DNA of 64,000 nucleotides from JAAYAY01 sp964563135 (GTDB lineage Bacteria; Planctomycetota; Planctomycetia; Pirellulales; Thermoguttaceae), in the NCBI GenBank assembly GCA_964563135.1, contig CAZLWV010000002.1, positions 62,001 to 126,000 on the forward strand, in the 5' to 3' direction. Both the position numbers and the translations under genes were made by a program. The notes under the pieces are model-generated. The model did no database searches. It saw nothing but the letters and a program-made list of their open reading frames with translations, and was not told the origin of the DNA. Of the stretch, positions 42,796-52,561 are shown piece by piece. Numbering within the stretch: position 1 is the first letter of the stretch; each line of letters starts with the position of its first letter.

Positions 42796-43949
42796 ATGGC
42801 CAAGGCAAAGAAACGGGTTGGGCCTGCCAGTGAGCCGGACCCACGCGCCAAACCGACCAAGAAGACAGCCTCGAGTTCCCCGACCATTGAGGAACTGATC
42901 AGCCAGCTTTCCGAACAAGACCGGGAGTTGGTGCAGCTTCTCAATGAACGGGCGCGAACCCTGGTGAAGATTGCCAAAGGCCGGAAACGGCAGGACAAGC
43001 GCCGCTGGTTTTCGCGGAAGAAGCCGAGCGCATCAACAAAGCGGCTGCCAGTGGGCACGGGCCGCTCGCTCGCGACGCGGTTCAAGCCGCCTTGCGGGAG
43101 GTCGTCAGCGGCTGCCGATCCCTGGTCCGAGAGCTGCGGGTGGCGTTTCTCGGCCCCCTGTACACCTACAGTCATCTGGCGGCAATATCGCATTTCGGGC
43201 AGTCGGTCGATTTTGCCCCCGTCGGCAGCATCGCGGCCGTGTTCGAGGAAGTGAACCGTGGTCAGGCGGATTTCGGCCTGGTGCCGATCGAGAATTTGAC
43301 GGATGGGCGGATTGCCGACACTCTCGATATGTTCATCCGTCTGCCGGTGCGGATCTGCGGCGAGGTGGAACTGGAGATCCAGCATTTTTTGCTGGGCAAG
43401 TGCTCGCGCAACGAAATCCACGAGGTCTACAGCAAGCAGCAGCCACTGAGCCAGTGCCGGAACTGGATCGCCCGTCACGTGCCCTCGGCGCGTACTATCG
43501 AGGTTACCAGCACAGCCACGGCGGCCCAGCTCGCCCTGGAAAAACCGGGTGCGGCAGCCATCGCCAGCCTGCAGGCCGGCATGCACTATGGTCTGAACGT
43601 GATCGCTGAGCGCATCGAGGACAACCCCAACAACACCACGCGATTTGCCGTGATCGGGGACCACACCGCGGAACCGACCGGCAACGACCGTACGGCCTTG
43701 CTGATGCAGACGGAACACCGTTTTGGGGCCTTGGCGGACGTGCTCGGCATCTTCAAGCGGAACAAACTGAACCTGACATGGATCGAGTCGTTCCCGGTCC
43801 CGGACTCGCCCCGGACGTACCTCTTCTTTGTTGAGGTCGAGGGGCACCAGACGGAGGGACCGGTCGTCCATTGCCTCAAGGCCCTGGAATCCAGGACTCT
43901 GCGTCTGGAGATTCTCGGTTCCTTTCCCGCGGCCAGGCGGGCCGGGTGA
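42796..43949 (+). CDS. pheA: Chorismate mutase/prephenate dehydratase PheA, with an apparent frameshift
   Basis: PheA makes phenylpyruvate from chorismate via prephenate. ATG 42796 opens a Lys-rich N-terminus, then a chorismate-mutase-like helix (IEELISQLSEQDRELVQLLN, ERARTLVKIAK). Near 42980-42995 the frame must change by one base: the other frame continues the mutase domain (PLVFAEEAERINKAAASGHG) into prephenate dehydratase (VAFLGPLYTYSHLAA, NTTRFAVIG) and a C-terminal ACT domain (GALADVLGIFKRNKLNLTWI). The stop is at 43949. Only a single base needs to be missing, so a sequencing error or recent mutation is likely. The ACT domain suggests feedback control by Phe. Confidence 0.8.
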
Positions 43950-44404
43950 TCGGCTGGGAACCGCGAGGCCAACCGAAATCATCTCGCGCAGCATGACAAT
44001 TCAAGCCGGTGGAGCGACTCGGCCGGTTGAGCGGTCCGGCGTGGTCTCGAGGCTGGCCCTCCAGTCGTTTCGCAAAACGACCGCATTGCGTCCGTTTGCC
44101 CCCATTTTTGGCAGGGTAGGTCAGTCAGCGCCGGTGGCTCGGGCAACCTCCAGATCGGCGGAGTCGGCGCTTTTGCCCCGAGAACGGTCCAGTTTGAGCC
44201 CCGAAAGAGACGCGGCTGGCCTGCTGATTTGCTGGCCGAACTCCCGAATCAGGACTTGCAGTCGGCGACAATCTGGGGACAATGACGGTTTCCACACATT
44301 TGGGGACCGGTCGACAAGTCCGCCAGCCCTCCACGGCTCTCTCCGCCCGGGGCCGACTATCGACGAGACAACGTCCATTTTTCACAGGAAAGGTGCATCG
44401 CAGA
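43950..44404. other. 455-bp intergenic region before the pyrophosphatase gene
   Basis: It lies between two plus-strand genes. A repeated phrase (CTGGGGAC near 44273 and TTTGGGGACC near 44299) and a long C/G-rich stretch are present, but no clear promoter or terminator. An in-frame ATG at 44282 would extend the pyrophosphatase by 41 residues without family likeness, so it is not used. Confidence 0.45.
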
Positions 44405-46990
44405 ATGATCGGCAGAATCAGACGCTCACTAAGAACCAGTCAGGCGAAGATAGCCTATCTAGCCCTCGCCGCCGTGTTGTTTCTGGGGGTCTATCTCCTG
44501 ACCCCTGCCCTGGCCGGCGAAAGCAGCACCGAAGCCTCCGCCAGCCACGCAGGCGAAGGCAAATTTGAATTCTTTGAACCCCTGTTCAACACCGCAAAGT
44601 ACAATCTCCTGGAGCGGGCGGGCCTGATTCTGGTTCTGATCATTGCGATCGTTGGCCTGCTCTATGCCTTGATGCTTCGTCATCAGGTTCTGAAGGCCCC
44701 CCAAGGCACCAAGAAGATGCAGGAGATTGCCGACGCGGTCCGTGAGGGGGCAAACGCGTACCTCGGCGCCCAATTCCGCAAGATTGGGCCACTGATCGTG
44801 ATCATCACGATTGCCCTGTACTTCACCAAGTACCAGACCCCTGTGTTCGCCTATGGCCGGGCCGTTGCGTTCCTTGTGGGGGCATTGTTCAGTTGGTGCG
44901 TCGGATTCGTGGGCATGCGTTTGGCAACCGCGGGCAACCTGCGGGTTGCCACCGCGGCCCGCAACAGCTACGGCGAAGCCATGCAGCTCGGTTACCGCAC
45001 CGGCACCGTGGCCGGCATGCTCACCGACGGCCTCGGCCTGCTCGGCGGTACGTGCATCTTCCTGATTTACGGCGAACAGGCCTATGAGGCCCTGTTGGGC
45101 TTCGGCTTCGGCGGTACGCTGCTGGCGCTCTTCATGCGGGTTGGCGGTGGTATCTACACGAAAGCAGCCGATGTGGGCGCGGACCTCGTGGGAAAGGTTG
45201 AGGCCGACATTCCTGAAGACGATCCCCGCAATGCGGCGACCATTGCCGACAACGTGGGCGACAACGTCGGCGACTGTGCCGGTATGGCGGCCGACATCTT
45301 CGAGTCGTACGAAGTGACGATTGTGGCGGCGATGATTCTCGGTATGGCCAGCTTCGGCCATAAAGGCGTGATCTTCCCGCTGCTCGTCCGAGGGATCGGC
45401 GTGCTCGGTTCGATCATCAGCACCTACACCGTCAAGGCCGGCCCCAACGATACCTCCGACACCGCCCTGCACAGCGTGCACCGCGGTTTCTGGATCGGAT
45501 CGGTCATCTCGGTGGTCGGTTTCGTGGTACTCGGTATGGCCTATCTCCGTTTCGACCCGGAGTACTTCGTCCAGTATCCCCAGGCGAAGGGCGGATTTGA
45601 ACTCAGCGCTCAGAACCAAGTTGTTGATACCTGGTACATGTTCCTGGGTGCCGATGTGCGCCCGATTCTTACCTGCTTCATCGGTATTGTGCTGGCGATC
45701 ATGTTGAACAAGCTCACCAGCTACTACACGCACACCAGCCATCCCCCGGTGAAAAGCCTGGCCCGTGCCTGCCAGACCGGACATGCCACCAACATCATCC
45801 AGGGTTTTGCCGTGGGCTACGAATCGGCGGTGATGATCACCCTGGTTCTGGCGGCGGCCATTGCCCTGTCGGTCTTCTGCTACACGGGCACTTCCGCCGT
45901 GTTCATCGCCTACGGCGTGGCCATGGCCGGCATCGGCATGCTTACCTTGACCGGCAACACGATCTCGATGGACGTGTTCGGACCTGTGGCCGACAATGCC
46001 AACGGCATCGGCGAGATGGGCTACGAAAAGGAAGAGATGGGCGAGGAAGCCTACAAACGCGCTCGCCAGATCCTGGCCGACCTCGATGCGGTGGGCAACA
46101 CCACCAAGGCCGAGACGAAGGGCATCGCCATCGGCTCGGCGGTCATTGCGGCCGTCTCCATGTTTGCGAGCTTCATTGCCACCCTGGCGATGGGCTCCGA
46201 AGAGAAGATCATGGAAATGTCGCAGGCCCAGTACGAGAAGTATTCGGCACTGTTGACGGTGGCCGATCCCAAGGTGCTCATCGGCCTGTTGATCGGCGGC
46301 GTCGTGCCGTGGTTGTTCAGCTCGATGCTGATCCGAGCGGTCGGCCGCGCGGCGTTCTACATCATCAAGGAATGCCGCGTCCAGTTCCGCGACAAGGAGA
46401 TCTGGGCTGGCACGAAGAAGCCCGATTACGGGCGGGTCGTGAACCTGTGCACCAGTGCCGCCCAGAGCGAGTTGATCGGGCCGGCCCTGCTGGCGGTGGT
46501 CAGCCCGATGCTCGTCGGCCTCCTGCTCGGCCCGTTTGCCCTCGGCGGATTTCTGGCCGGCATGATCGTGTCGGGCGTGATGCTCGGCGTATTCATGGCC
46601 AATGCCGGTGGCGCTTGGGACAATGCCAAGAAGATGATCGAGGATGAACCCCGTGATCCGGAACGGAACCTCGGCAAGGGTTCGGAGAAACACAAGGCGG
46701 CGGTTACCGGCGATACGGTAGGCGACCCCCTGAAGGATACCGCCGGTCCTGCCATCAACCCGATGGTGAAGGTCATGAACATGGTGGCGATGCTGTCGCT
46801 CACCAGCGTGGTGCTGGCCTTCAACATGGCGGGCGATGCCAACCCCAACACCGGCGCCGAACCGCAAGCGGCTGTCGGATTCCTGCTGGTAGTGGCTTTC
46901 ATCGGGCTGGTTATCTGGGCGGTCCGCAATTCCAAGAAGGAAACCGCCGAGATGCAGGAAGTCGATGCGGAACTGGGCAGCGGCAAGTAG
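44405..46990 (+). CDS. hppA: Membrane-bound ion-pumping pyrophosphatase (861 aa)
   Basis: HppA couples hydrolysis of pyrophosphate to ion pumping across the inner membrane. Sixteen or so transmembrane helices surround the substrate site: DVGADLVGKVEADIPEDDPR, NVGDNVGDCAGMAADIFES, and near the C-terminus GDTVGDPLKDTAGPAINP. At the position that separates K+-dependent from K+-independent types, it has Lys (GNTTKAETKG, about residue 564), the K+-independent, H+-pumping signature. An N-terminal extension with an export-like hydrophobic segment precedes the core. ATG 44405 is preferred. A strong terminator follows. Confidence 0.95.
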   Translation: MIGRIRRSLRTSQAKIAYLALAAVLFLGVYLLTPALAGESSTEASASHAGEGKFEFFEPLFNTAKYNLLERAGLILVLIIAIVGLLYALMLRHQVLKAPQGTKKMQEIADAVREGANAYLGAQFRKIGPLIVIITIALYFTKYQTPVFAYGRAVAFLVGALFSWCVGFVGMRLATAGNLRVATAARNSYGEAMQLGYRTGTVAGMLTDGLGLLGGTCIFLIYGEQAYEALLGFGFGGTLLALFMRVGGGIYTKAADVGADLVGKVEADIPEDDPRNAATIADNVGDNVGDCAGMAADIFESYEVTIVAAMILGMASFGHKGVIFPLLVRGIGVLGSIISTYTVKAGPNDTSDTALHSVHRGFWIGSVISVVGFVVLGMAYLRFDPEYFVQYPQAKGGFELSAQNQVVDTWYMFLGADVRPILTCFIGIVLAIMLNKLTSYYTHTSHPPVKSLARACQTGHATNIIQGFAVGYESAVMITLVLAAAIALSVFCYTGTSAVFIAYGVAMAGIGMLTLTGNTISMDVFGPVADNANGIGEMGYEKEEMGEEAYKRARQILADLDAVGNTTKAETKGIAIGSAVIAAVSMFASFIATLAMGSEEKIMEMSQAQYEKYSALLTVADPKVLIGLLIGGVVPWLFSSMLIRAVGRAAFYIIKECRVQFRDKEIWAGTKKPDYGRVVNLCTSAAQSELIGPALLAVVSPMLVGLLLGPFALGGFLAGMIVSGVMLGVFMANAGGAWDNAKKMIEDEPRDPERNLGKGSEKHKAAVTGDTVGDPLKDTAGPAINPMVKVMNMVAMLSLTSVVLAFNMAGDANPNTGAEPQAAVGFLLVVAFIGLVIWAVRNSKKETAEMQEVDAELGSGK

Positions 46991-47410
46991 TCCGCGGTCC
47001 TGACGAAGGGCCGCAGACGCCTTCGAGTCTCACATGCATTGGGGCACAGTCTCTCGACTGTGCCCCTTTTCAATTCCTCACTGCCAGGCTCGCCGATCGT
47101 TCCACTGCTGCAGTTCGTGCGCTGCTGCCAGAGCGGGTCTTCTGAGTCGGCCAGAACGGTCTACCGACTCTGAACCATGCTCCGAGGACACGCGGAAACG
47201 ATCCCTCACCGGCATCGCAACGACCCGATCCGTCGGCTTGCTCGCCGAGCCCCTCGCTACTGGTCGCAACCGCTCTGCGAGGCTGATTTCGAAGAGCGTT
47301 TCGTCGCTTGGAGAGTCTCGCGACCGACGCGAGCAGGCCGGTGACCCAGCGGTGCCCCCATTGGCTGGCTACTCTGCCGCCCTGAGGGATACGTTTCTGC
47401 CCTGCCCAAC
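46991..47410. other. Intergenic region with the hppA terminator
   Basis: This 420-bp convergent region contains the hppA terminator at 47041-47070. Beyond it, to the valS stop at 47411, nothing was recognised. Confidence 0.55.
47041..47070 (+). terminator. Rho-independent terminator of hppA
   Basis: GGGGCACAGTC (47041-47051), loop TCTC, GACTGTGCCCC (47056-47066) and TTTT. The 11-bp perfect stem, tetraloop and T-run 50 bp after the stop are textbook. Confidence 0.88.
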
Positions 47411-50400
47411 TCATCTCTGCCGGCGCAGGGTCCCCAGGACGCTCCTGGCCACCGCGATCTGGGCCTGGAGATCTGCCAGCCCGTCGCGTTCCTTCTGGAC
47501 GACTGCGGCGGGGGCACGTTCGACGAAGGTGGCGTTGGAGAGTTTCTTTTCTTTGCCTTCGATGAGCTTTTCGAGCCTGGCCACTTCATCCTGTTTGCGG
47601 GCGATCTCGGCGTCGACGTCGATTAGGTCGGCCAGGTCGATGAAGACTTCCACGCCGGTCAGGTTGACGCTGGCACTGAGGGGAGGAGGTGCCGTGCTGG
47701 GGCCCCACGCCGTCGCGCGAGCCGCTGCCATCGACACGAAATAGGGCTCCATCGGCCGAACGAGGTCGGCATAGGATTGCTCGCAGCGAACGGAGAATTC
47801 GATCTCCTTCTTGGGGGGGACGTTCTGCCGGCTGCGGATTTCGCGGACGGCCTTGAGTACGTCCTGAAAACGGGCGAACTGGGCCTCGATCTGCTTATCC
47901 TGGCGGGCGGTCTCCACCTCGGGCCATGGGGCAATCATGATGCTCGGCTCGGCCTGACGGAGCTGGGCGATTCCGCGCCGCGGAGCGATCTTGCCGAGCA
48001 TCTGCCAGACCTCTTCGGTGAGGAACGGGATCATCGGGTGCAGGAGCCGCAGGAGTGTGTCGAGCGTATGTGCCAACACTCGCTGGGCTACCGGCCGAGA
48101 CTTCTCCTCCTGCAAGCGGGCCTTGACCATCTCGACGAAAAAGCTGCAGAACTCGTCCCAGGCAAATTCGTAGAGCGTGCGGGCCGCGTCGGAGTACCGG
48201 TAGCCCGCCAAGGCGTCCGTCACCTGGCCGGTTACCGTGGCAAGACGGCTGAGGATCCAGCGATCTTCGACCGTGAGATGAGCTTCCGCCACCAGGCCCG
48301 GCTCGTAGCCCTCAAGATTCATTAAGGCGAATCGCGAGGCGTTCCACAACTTGTTGCAGAAATTGCGGGCACGCTCGAACCGGTCGCTCACAACGGCTCC
48401 GCGAGGAAGGGCTTTGTCTTCAGGTTTCTCCGCCCACTGGGTCGAGAAGTCGCCGCCACACTGCTTGCACTTGATGCGCGGCTGCGTGCGGTTCTTCTTC
48501 GTCTGCTCGATGAGCGTCTGGCAATGAGGGCACTCGAATTCCACCGGCATGCGGACATCCTGCGATTCGGTGGTCATGTCGGCCAGGCCGAACCGCATGG
48601 AATCGGCACCGAACTTCTCCATCACGTCGACCGGGTCGACACCGTTGCCCTTGGACTTCGACATTCCTTCGCCGTAGCCGTCAAGGATCTTGGGATGGAT
48701 ATAGACGTCGCTGAAGGGAACCTGGCCGCAATTGTGCTGCCCGGCCAGCACCATGCGGGCGACCCAGAGCGAGATGATGTCTCGGCTCGTGATCAGCACG
48801 CTCGTCGGGTAGTAATATCTGAGGTCCTTGTTGTCTTCCGGCCATCCAAGGGTCGAATGGGGCCACAGGGCAGAACTGAACCATGTATCCAGCACGTCCT
48901 GCTCGCGTGTCAGCGTGTGGCCGGGTACGGCATTGTCGGGAAGGTCGGCTTCCTGGGCGCAGATCAGCCACTGGTCATGTTCCGCATCGCGATACCAGAC
49001 CACGTCGTCGCGCCCTGCAAAGGCAGTCTCCAGGTCCTTGTCGCTGGCGGTCGAGCAGTACCAGATCGGAATCTGGTGGCCCCACCACAACTGACGGCTG
49101 ACCGGCCAGTCGCGTTTCTCGCTGAGCCAGTCGAGGTAAGTCTTCGCGTAGCGTTCGGGGATGATTCGCACGCGTCCGTCCGTCACCGCATCCATGGCAG
49201 TCTGGGCGAGGCGATCCATCTTGACGAACCATTGATCGGCCAGGTACGGCTCGATCGGTGTCTTCGAGCGGTCCGAATGGGCCAGCTCGATGATGCGGTC
49301 TTCGACCTCCACCATCAGCCCCAGTTTCTCCAGGTCGGCCACAACCACCTCGCGGGCCTCGAGAACCGTCATCCCCTGGTAGGGACCGGCATTGGCATTG
49401 AGCGTGCCGTCCGGGTTGAGAATGTTGACCATGGGCAGGTCACGCCGCAATGCGACCTCATAGTCGTTGGGATCGTGAGCGGGGGTGATCTTCACGCAGC
49501 CGCTTCCCAATTCCGGCTTGGCCCATTCGTCGGCCACGAGCGGGATCTCGCGATTCAGAAGCGGCAGCATGAGCTTCCGGCCGGTCTTCGCCATATCGCG
49601 GAGCTGGATCAACAGCGGCAGGTGGGTCTTGCGCCGGTGCTCGGCGTCGCCCAGTTCCTTCTCCAGGTCCGGTCTTTCTTTTGCCGGTGCCGAGGCTATG
49701 CGATCTTTGAGCCCGGCGATCACGCCTTCCAGGGTCGTTTCGGGATCGGGATGAACGGCCACGGCCGTGTCGCCGAGCATGGTCTCCGGACGCGTGGTCG
49801 CAATGGTCACATGGGTCGGCTCACCCGGTTTCGGATCAATGACCGGGTAGCGGAAGTGCCAGAAGTGACCGGGCACCGTCTCGTGAAACACCTCATCATC
49901 CGCCACGGCAGTCTGGAGGTGGGTATCCCAGTTGACGAGCCGATTGCCGCGGTAGATCAGCTTCTCCCTGAAGAGGCTGAAAAAAGTGTGCCGCACGGCC
50001 CGGGCGCAGACGGGATCGAGGGTGAACCGCGTGCGCTTCCAATCGCAACTGCAACCCATCTCCTTGAGTTGGCCGAGAATCCGCTTCTCGTAAGCGTCCT
50101 TCCACTGCCAGATCCGCTTGACGAGACCTTCTCGCCCGAGTTGGTGGCGGGTCCTTTTTTCTTCCAGAAAGAGCCGTTTTTCAACCACCGCCTGGGTGGC
50201 GATTCCGGCGTGGTCCGTGCCGGGCATCCAGAGAGTCTCGTAGCCCTGCATGCGCTTCTGGCGGATGAGAATGTCCTGAAGGGTGTTGTTCAGGGCATGG
50301 CCGAGGTGGAGCGCGCCGGTCACATTGGGAGGAGGGATGACGATCGTATACGGCTTGCGATCCGCGCAAGGCTCGCTGTGAAAGTAGCCCTGCTTCTCCC

Positions 50401-50476
50401 AAAAGGGATACCAGCGTTTCTGGGCGGCGGCGTGATCGTACTGTTTGGGCAGGTCGTTGAGGAAACTGTCGGCCAT
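47411..50476 (-). CDS. valS: Valyl-tRNA synthetase (1021 aa)
   Basis: A class I synthetase that charges tRNA-Val. The HIGH-type signature appears as PPPNVTGALHLGHA (about residue 58), the KMSKS loop as MSKSKGNGVDPVDVM (about 607). Between them is the CP1 editing domain (TTRPETMLGDTAVAVHPD). The C-terminal anticodon-binding helices and a coiled-coil tail (LIDVDAEIARKQDEVARLEK) are as in bacterial ValS. A zinc-finger-like insertion (CPHCQTLI, IKCKQCGGDF) lies after KMSKS. The start codon lies five bases from the probable cimA stop, so the two are co-transcribed. Confidence 0.96.
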   Translation of the reverse strand: MADSFLNDLPKQYDHAAAQKRWYPFWEKQGYFHSEPCADRKPYTIVIPPPNVTGALHLGHALNNTLQDILIRQKRMQGYETLWMPGTDHAGIATQAVVEKRLFLEEKRTRHQLGREGLVKRIWQWKDAYEKRILGQLKEMGCSCDWKRTRFTLDPVCARAVRHTFFSLFREKLIYRGNRLVNWDTHLQTAVADDEVFHETVPGHFWHFRYPVIDPKPGEPTHVTIATTRPETMLGDTAVAVHPDPETTLEGVIAGLKDRIASAPAKERPDLEKELGDAEHRRKTHLPLLIQLRDMAKTGRKLMLPLLNREIPLVADEWAKPELGSGCVKITPAHDPNDYEVALRRDLPMVNILNPDGTLNANAGPYQGMTVLEAREVVVADLEKLGLMVEVEDRIIELAHSDRSKTPIEPYLADQWFVKMDRLAQTAMDAVTDGRVRIIPERYAKTYLDWLSEKRDWPVSRQLWWGHQIPIWYCSTASDKDLETAFAGRDDVVWYRDAEHDQWLICAQEADLPDNAVPGHTLTREQDVLDTWFSSALWPHSTLGWPEDNKDLRYYYPTSVLITSRDIISLWVARMVLAGQHNCGQVPFSDVYIHPKILDGYGEGMSKSKGNGVDPVDVMEKFGADSMRFGLADMTTESQDVRMPVEFECPHCQTLIEQTKKNRTQPRIKCKQCGGDFSTQWAEKPEDKALPRGAVVSDRFERARNFCNKLWNASRFALMNLEGYEPGLVAEAHLTVEDRWILSRLATVTGQVTDALAGYRYSDAARTLYEFAWDEFCSFFVEMVKARLQEEKSRPVAQRVLAHTLDTLLRLLHPMIPFLTEEVWQMLGKIAPRRGIAQLRQAEPSIMIAPWPEVETARQDKQIEAQFARFQDVLKAVREIRSRQNVPPKKEIEFSVRCEQSYADLVRPMEPYFVSMAAARATAWGPSTAPPPLSASVNLTGVEVFIDLADLIDVDAEIARKQDEVARLEKLIEGKEKKLSNATFVERAPAAVVQKERDGLADLQAQIAVARSVLGTLRRQR

Positions 50477-50480
50477 GGCA

Positions 50481-52072
50481 CTAATGGTGAGTGATTCCGT
50501 TGAGTTCGTGTTTTTCGTCCTTGCAGANNNNNNNNNNTCGTAGCTGTCGACCAGGGCGATCCAGCTTGCTTCGATCACGTTCTCGCTGACGCCGACGGTA
50601 CCCCAGACGTCGCTTTCGTCGCGGCTTTCGATGACCACGCGGACTCCAGCCGCCGTGGCGGCCTCGGAGTTGATTACCCGCACTTTATAGTCCACCAGGT
50701 GCATCTTTGCCAGGGCAGGAAAACTGCCGTTGAGCGCCTTGCGGATGGCAGCATCCAGGGCATTGATGGGACCGTCACCTTCGGCGACCTCATGGCGGAT
50801 TTCGCCACCCACCCGCAGCTTGACCGTTGCCTCGGTGGTCGTCTGCCCATCGCCGGAGGTTTCCACATTGACGTGGTAGTTGATCCGCTCGAAATGGGGC
50901 TGAAACGTTCCGGCACACTCGCGGACGAGCAGATCGAAAGACCCTTCCGCGGCCTCGAACTGGTAACCCGCGTGCTCCTTGGAGACGACTTTTGCCAGGA
51001 TCTTGTCCATCAGCTTCTTGTCGTGCTCGATGTTGTATTTCGTGGTCATGGCCACGATGTTCGACCGTCCCGACAATTCACTCACCAGGATGCGGCGTTC
51101 GTTTCCCACCAATTCGGGCGAGATGTGTTCGTAGCTCCTGGTGTCGCGGGCGATGGCGCTGACGTGCATTCCGCCCTTGTGAGCGAAGGCGCTCTTGCCG
51201 ACGAACGGCTGATGGGACGGAAAGTTCATGTTGACCATCTCGTACACGTAGCGGGACAACTCCGTCAGATGGCTGGCAGCATCGGGCAGAAGCAGATCGT
51301 AGCCCCGCTTCTTGATCGCCAGATTGGCGATCGTGCTGATCAGATCGGCGTTTCCGCACCGTTCGCCGAACCCGTTGATGGTCCCCTGGACCTGGGTCGC
51401 GCCGGCAGCGATCCCCGCCAGCGAGTTGGCCACGGCCAGATCGCAGTCGTTGTGGCAGTGGACCCCGACCCTGCACGGCATCACCCGAACAACCGCGGCG
51501 GTGATCTCGGCAATCTCCTCGGGCATCGAGCCGCCGTTGGTATCGCACAGGACCACCGTGGATGCGCCGGCCCGGGCCGCTGTTCGGACGGCCTCGAGCG
51601 AGTATTGCGGGTCCGCCTTGTAGCCGTCGAAGAAGTGCTCCGCGTCGAAAATCACCTCGCGCCCGGCCTGCCGCAGGTAGGCCACCGATTCCGAGATCAT
51701 GGCGAAGTTCTCTTCGAGCGTCGCGCGGATGATCTCAGTGACCTGGTAGGCCGACGACTTGCCGACGATCGTGATTGTCTTGGCGCCGGAGTCGAGCAAG
51801 GCTTTTATCCCGGTGTCGGCCTCCACTGCTGTCCCCCGCCGCCGGGTCATGCCGAATGCCGTTACGGTGGTGTGTTTGAGATCGATATCGGAGACGCGGT
51901 GAAAGAACTCGCAGTCCTTGTCGTTGGATCCGGGGTAGCCCCCCTCCACGTAGTCGAAGCCGAGACTGTCAAGACGCTGGGTCAGGAGCAACTTGTCATG
52001 AAGCGAGAAGCTGATCCCCTCCGACTGGGCTCCATCGCGGAGAGTCGTATCGTAGATGTGGAGGCGACTCAT
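50481..52072 (-). CDS. cimA: (R)-citramalate synthase CimA, interrupted near its 3' end by an assembly gap
   Basis: CimA condenses pyruvate with acetyl-CoA to citramalate, the start of the threonine-independent isoleucine route. DTTLRDGAQSEGISFS is the catalytic and metal-binding start of the HMGL-like barrel; VGVHCHNDCDLAVAN carries the metal-ligand His pair; the LeuA-type C-terminal allosteric dimer domain follows (TTEATVKLRVGG, INSEAATAAGVRVVIESRDE). A gap (50528-50537) cuts the end after VDSY; a frame on the far side (CKDEKHELNGITHH, stop at 50481) is the likely C-terminus. Isopropylmalate synthase is a close relative, but the length and sequence favour CimA. A leader precedes it. Confidence 0.88.
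50528..50537. other. Assembly gap (10 N) near the 3' end of cimA
   Basis: The reading frame of cimA is lost at the N-run, and valS starts 52 bases beyond it. No sequence is shared between the two sides, so a few codons may be missing. Gap length is unknown. Confidence 0.9.
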
Positions 52073-52099
52073 GGATTGGCTATTGACTCCATCAGAAAC

Positions 52100-52132
52100 A
52101 AAAAAACCCTCAGGCCGCTTCTGGCCTCAGGG
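52100..52132 (-). terminator. Attenuator terminator in the cimA leader
   Basis: On the minus strand CCCTGAGGCC (52132-52123) pairs with GGCCTGAGGG (52116-52107), nine of ten pairs, loop AGAAGC, followed by TTTTTTT (52106-52100). It lies on the same strand as cimA and ends 28 bases before its ATG. A competing partner for the 5' arm is GGGCCATAGGGGC (52175-52163). Confidence 0.8.
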
Positions 52133-52166
52133 CTGTCTTGGATCGGTTCTGGTCCGTTCGTAGCCC

Positions 52167-52208
52167 CTATGGCCCTCGGTCAGCAATCGCCACGATAATG
52201 ACCCCCAC
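52167..52208 (-). CDS. Possible branched-chain-amino-acid leader peptide (13 aa)
   Basis: GTG 52208 would encode MGVIIVAIADRGP, ending at TAG 52167-52169. Three Ile, two Val and two Ala codons cluster in eight positions, as expected for a leader that senses Ile/Val charging. It ends at the start of the segment that could pair with the terminator arm. The start has no clear Shine-Dalgarno site, and an overlapping ATG at 52215 gives a different short peptide, so this call is tentative. Confidence 0.4.
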   Translation of the reverse strand: MGVIIVAIADRGP

Positions 52209-52306
52209 ACCGCATGGGGCGGGATCAAGAACCGGTCGTATTGCGCTAGGGACATTGGGGTACATGCCGAAGCCCGATGTTTGGGGGGCAAGCAGACAAA
52301 AACTTA

Positions 52307-52335
52307 AAGATATGGGGGATTGGCTTCTGTGTCAA
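52307..52335 (-). promoter_or_regulatory. Candidate sigma-70 promoter for the cimA leader
   Basis: On the minus strand TTGACA (52335-52330), a 17-base spacer and TATCTT (52312-52307). This is a perfect -35 box with ideal spacing. Transcription would begin near 52300, giving a leader of about 230 nt before cimA. Confidence 0.7.
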
Positions 52336-52416
52336 CTCGAATCGGCGGCTCGTGCCCTCACGTAGAGGGGTGTCGTATGCCACGGTTTGCCTGCGCTTGA
52401 GCGAGGACGGGCCTGC

Positions 52417-52495
52417 GGCCAACCAACGCAAGACCGCAGACAGCCGGGTTTCCGTTGGCCGCCCTGGAACATTGACTGCACAGGTGTTTACAAAC
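52417..52495. repeat. Dispersed intergenic repeat family 1, copy C
   Basis: It aligns with copy A (3531) over about 75 bases: GGCC-ACCAAC, AGACCGCA, AGCCGGG, CGCCCT, TTGACTGCACAGG in order. It lies between the 3' end of ftsK and the cimA promoter. See copy A. Confidence 0.6.
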
Positions 52496-52561
52496 AGACA
52501 CACGACCAGACGCGGGGTTCGCGGCACCGTCGTGGGCACCGCCATGGGAAGCACGTCCGCT

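Noticed and set aside
44459..46867. 802-codon minus-strand frame opposite hppA
   Set aside because: Complementary to the conserved pyrophosphatase; rich in His/Arg and without motifs.
52246..52554. 102-codon minus-strand frame upstream of cimA as a gene
   Set aside because: It overlaps the promoter and repeat C and has no domain; more likely non-coding leader and repeat sequence.
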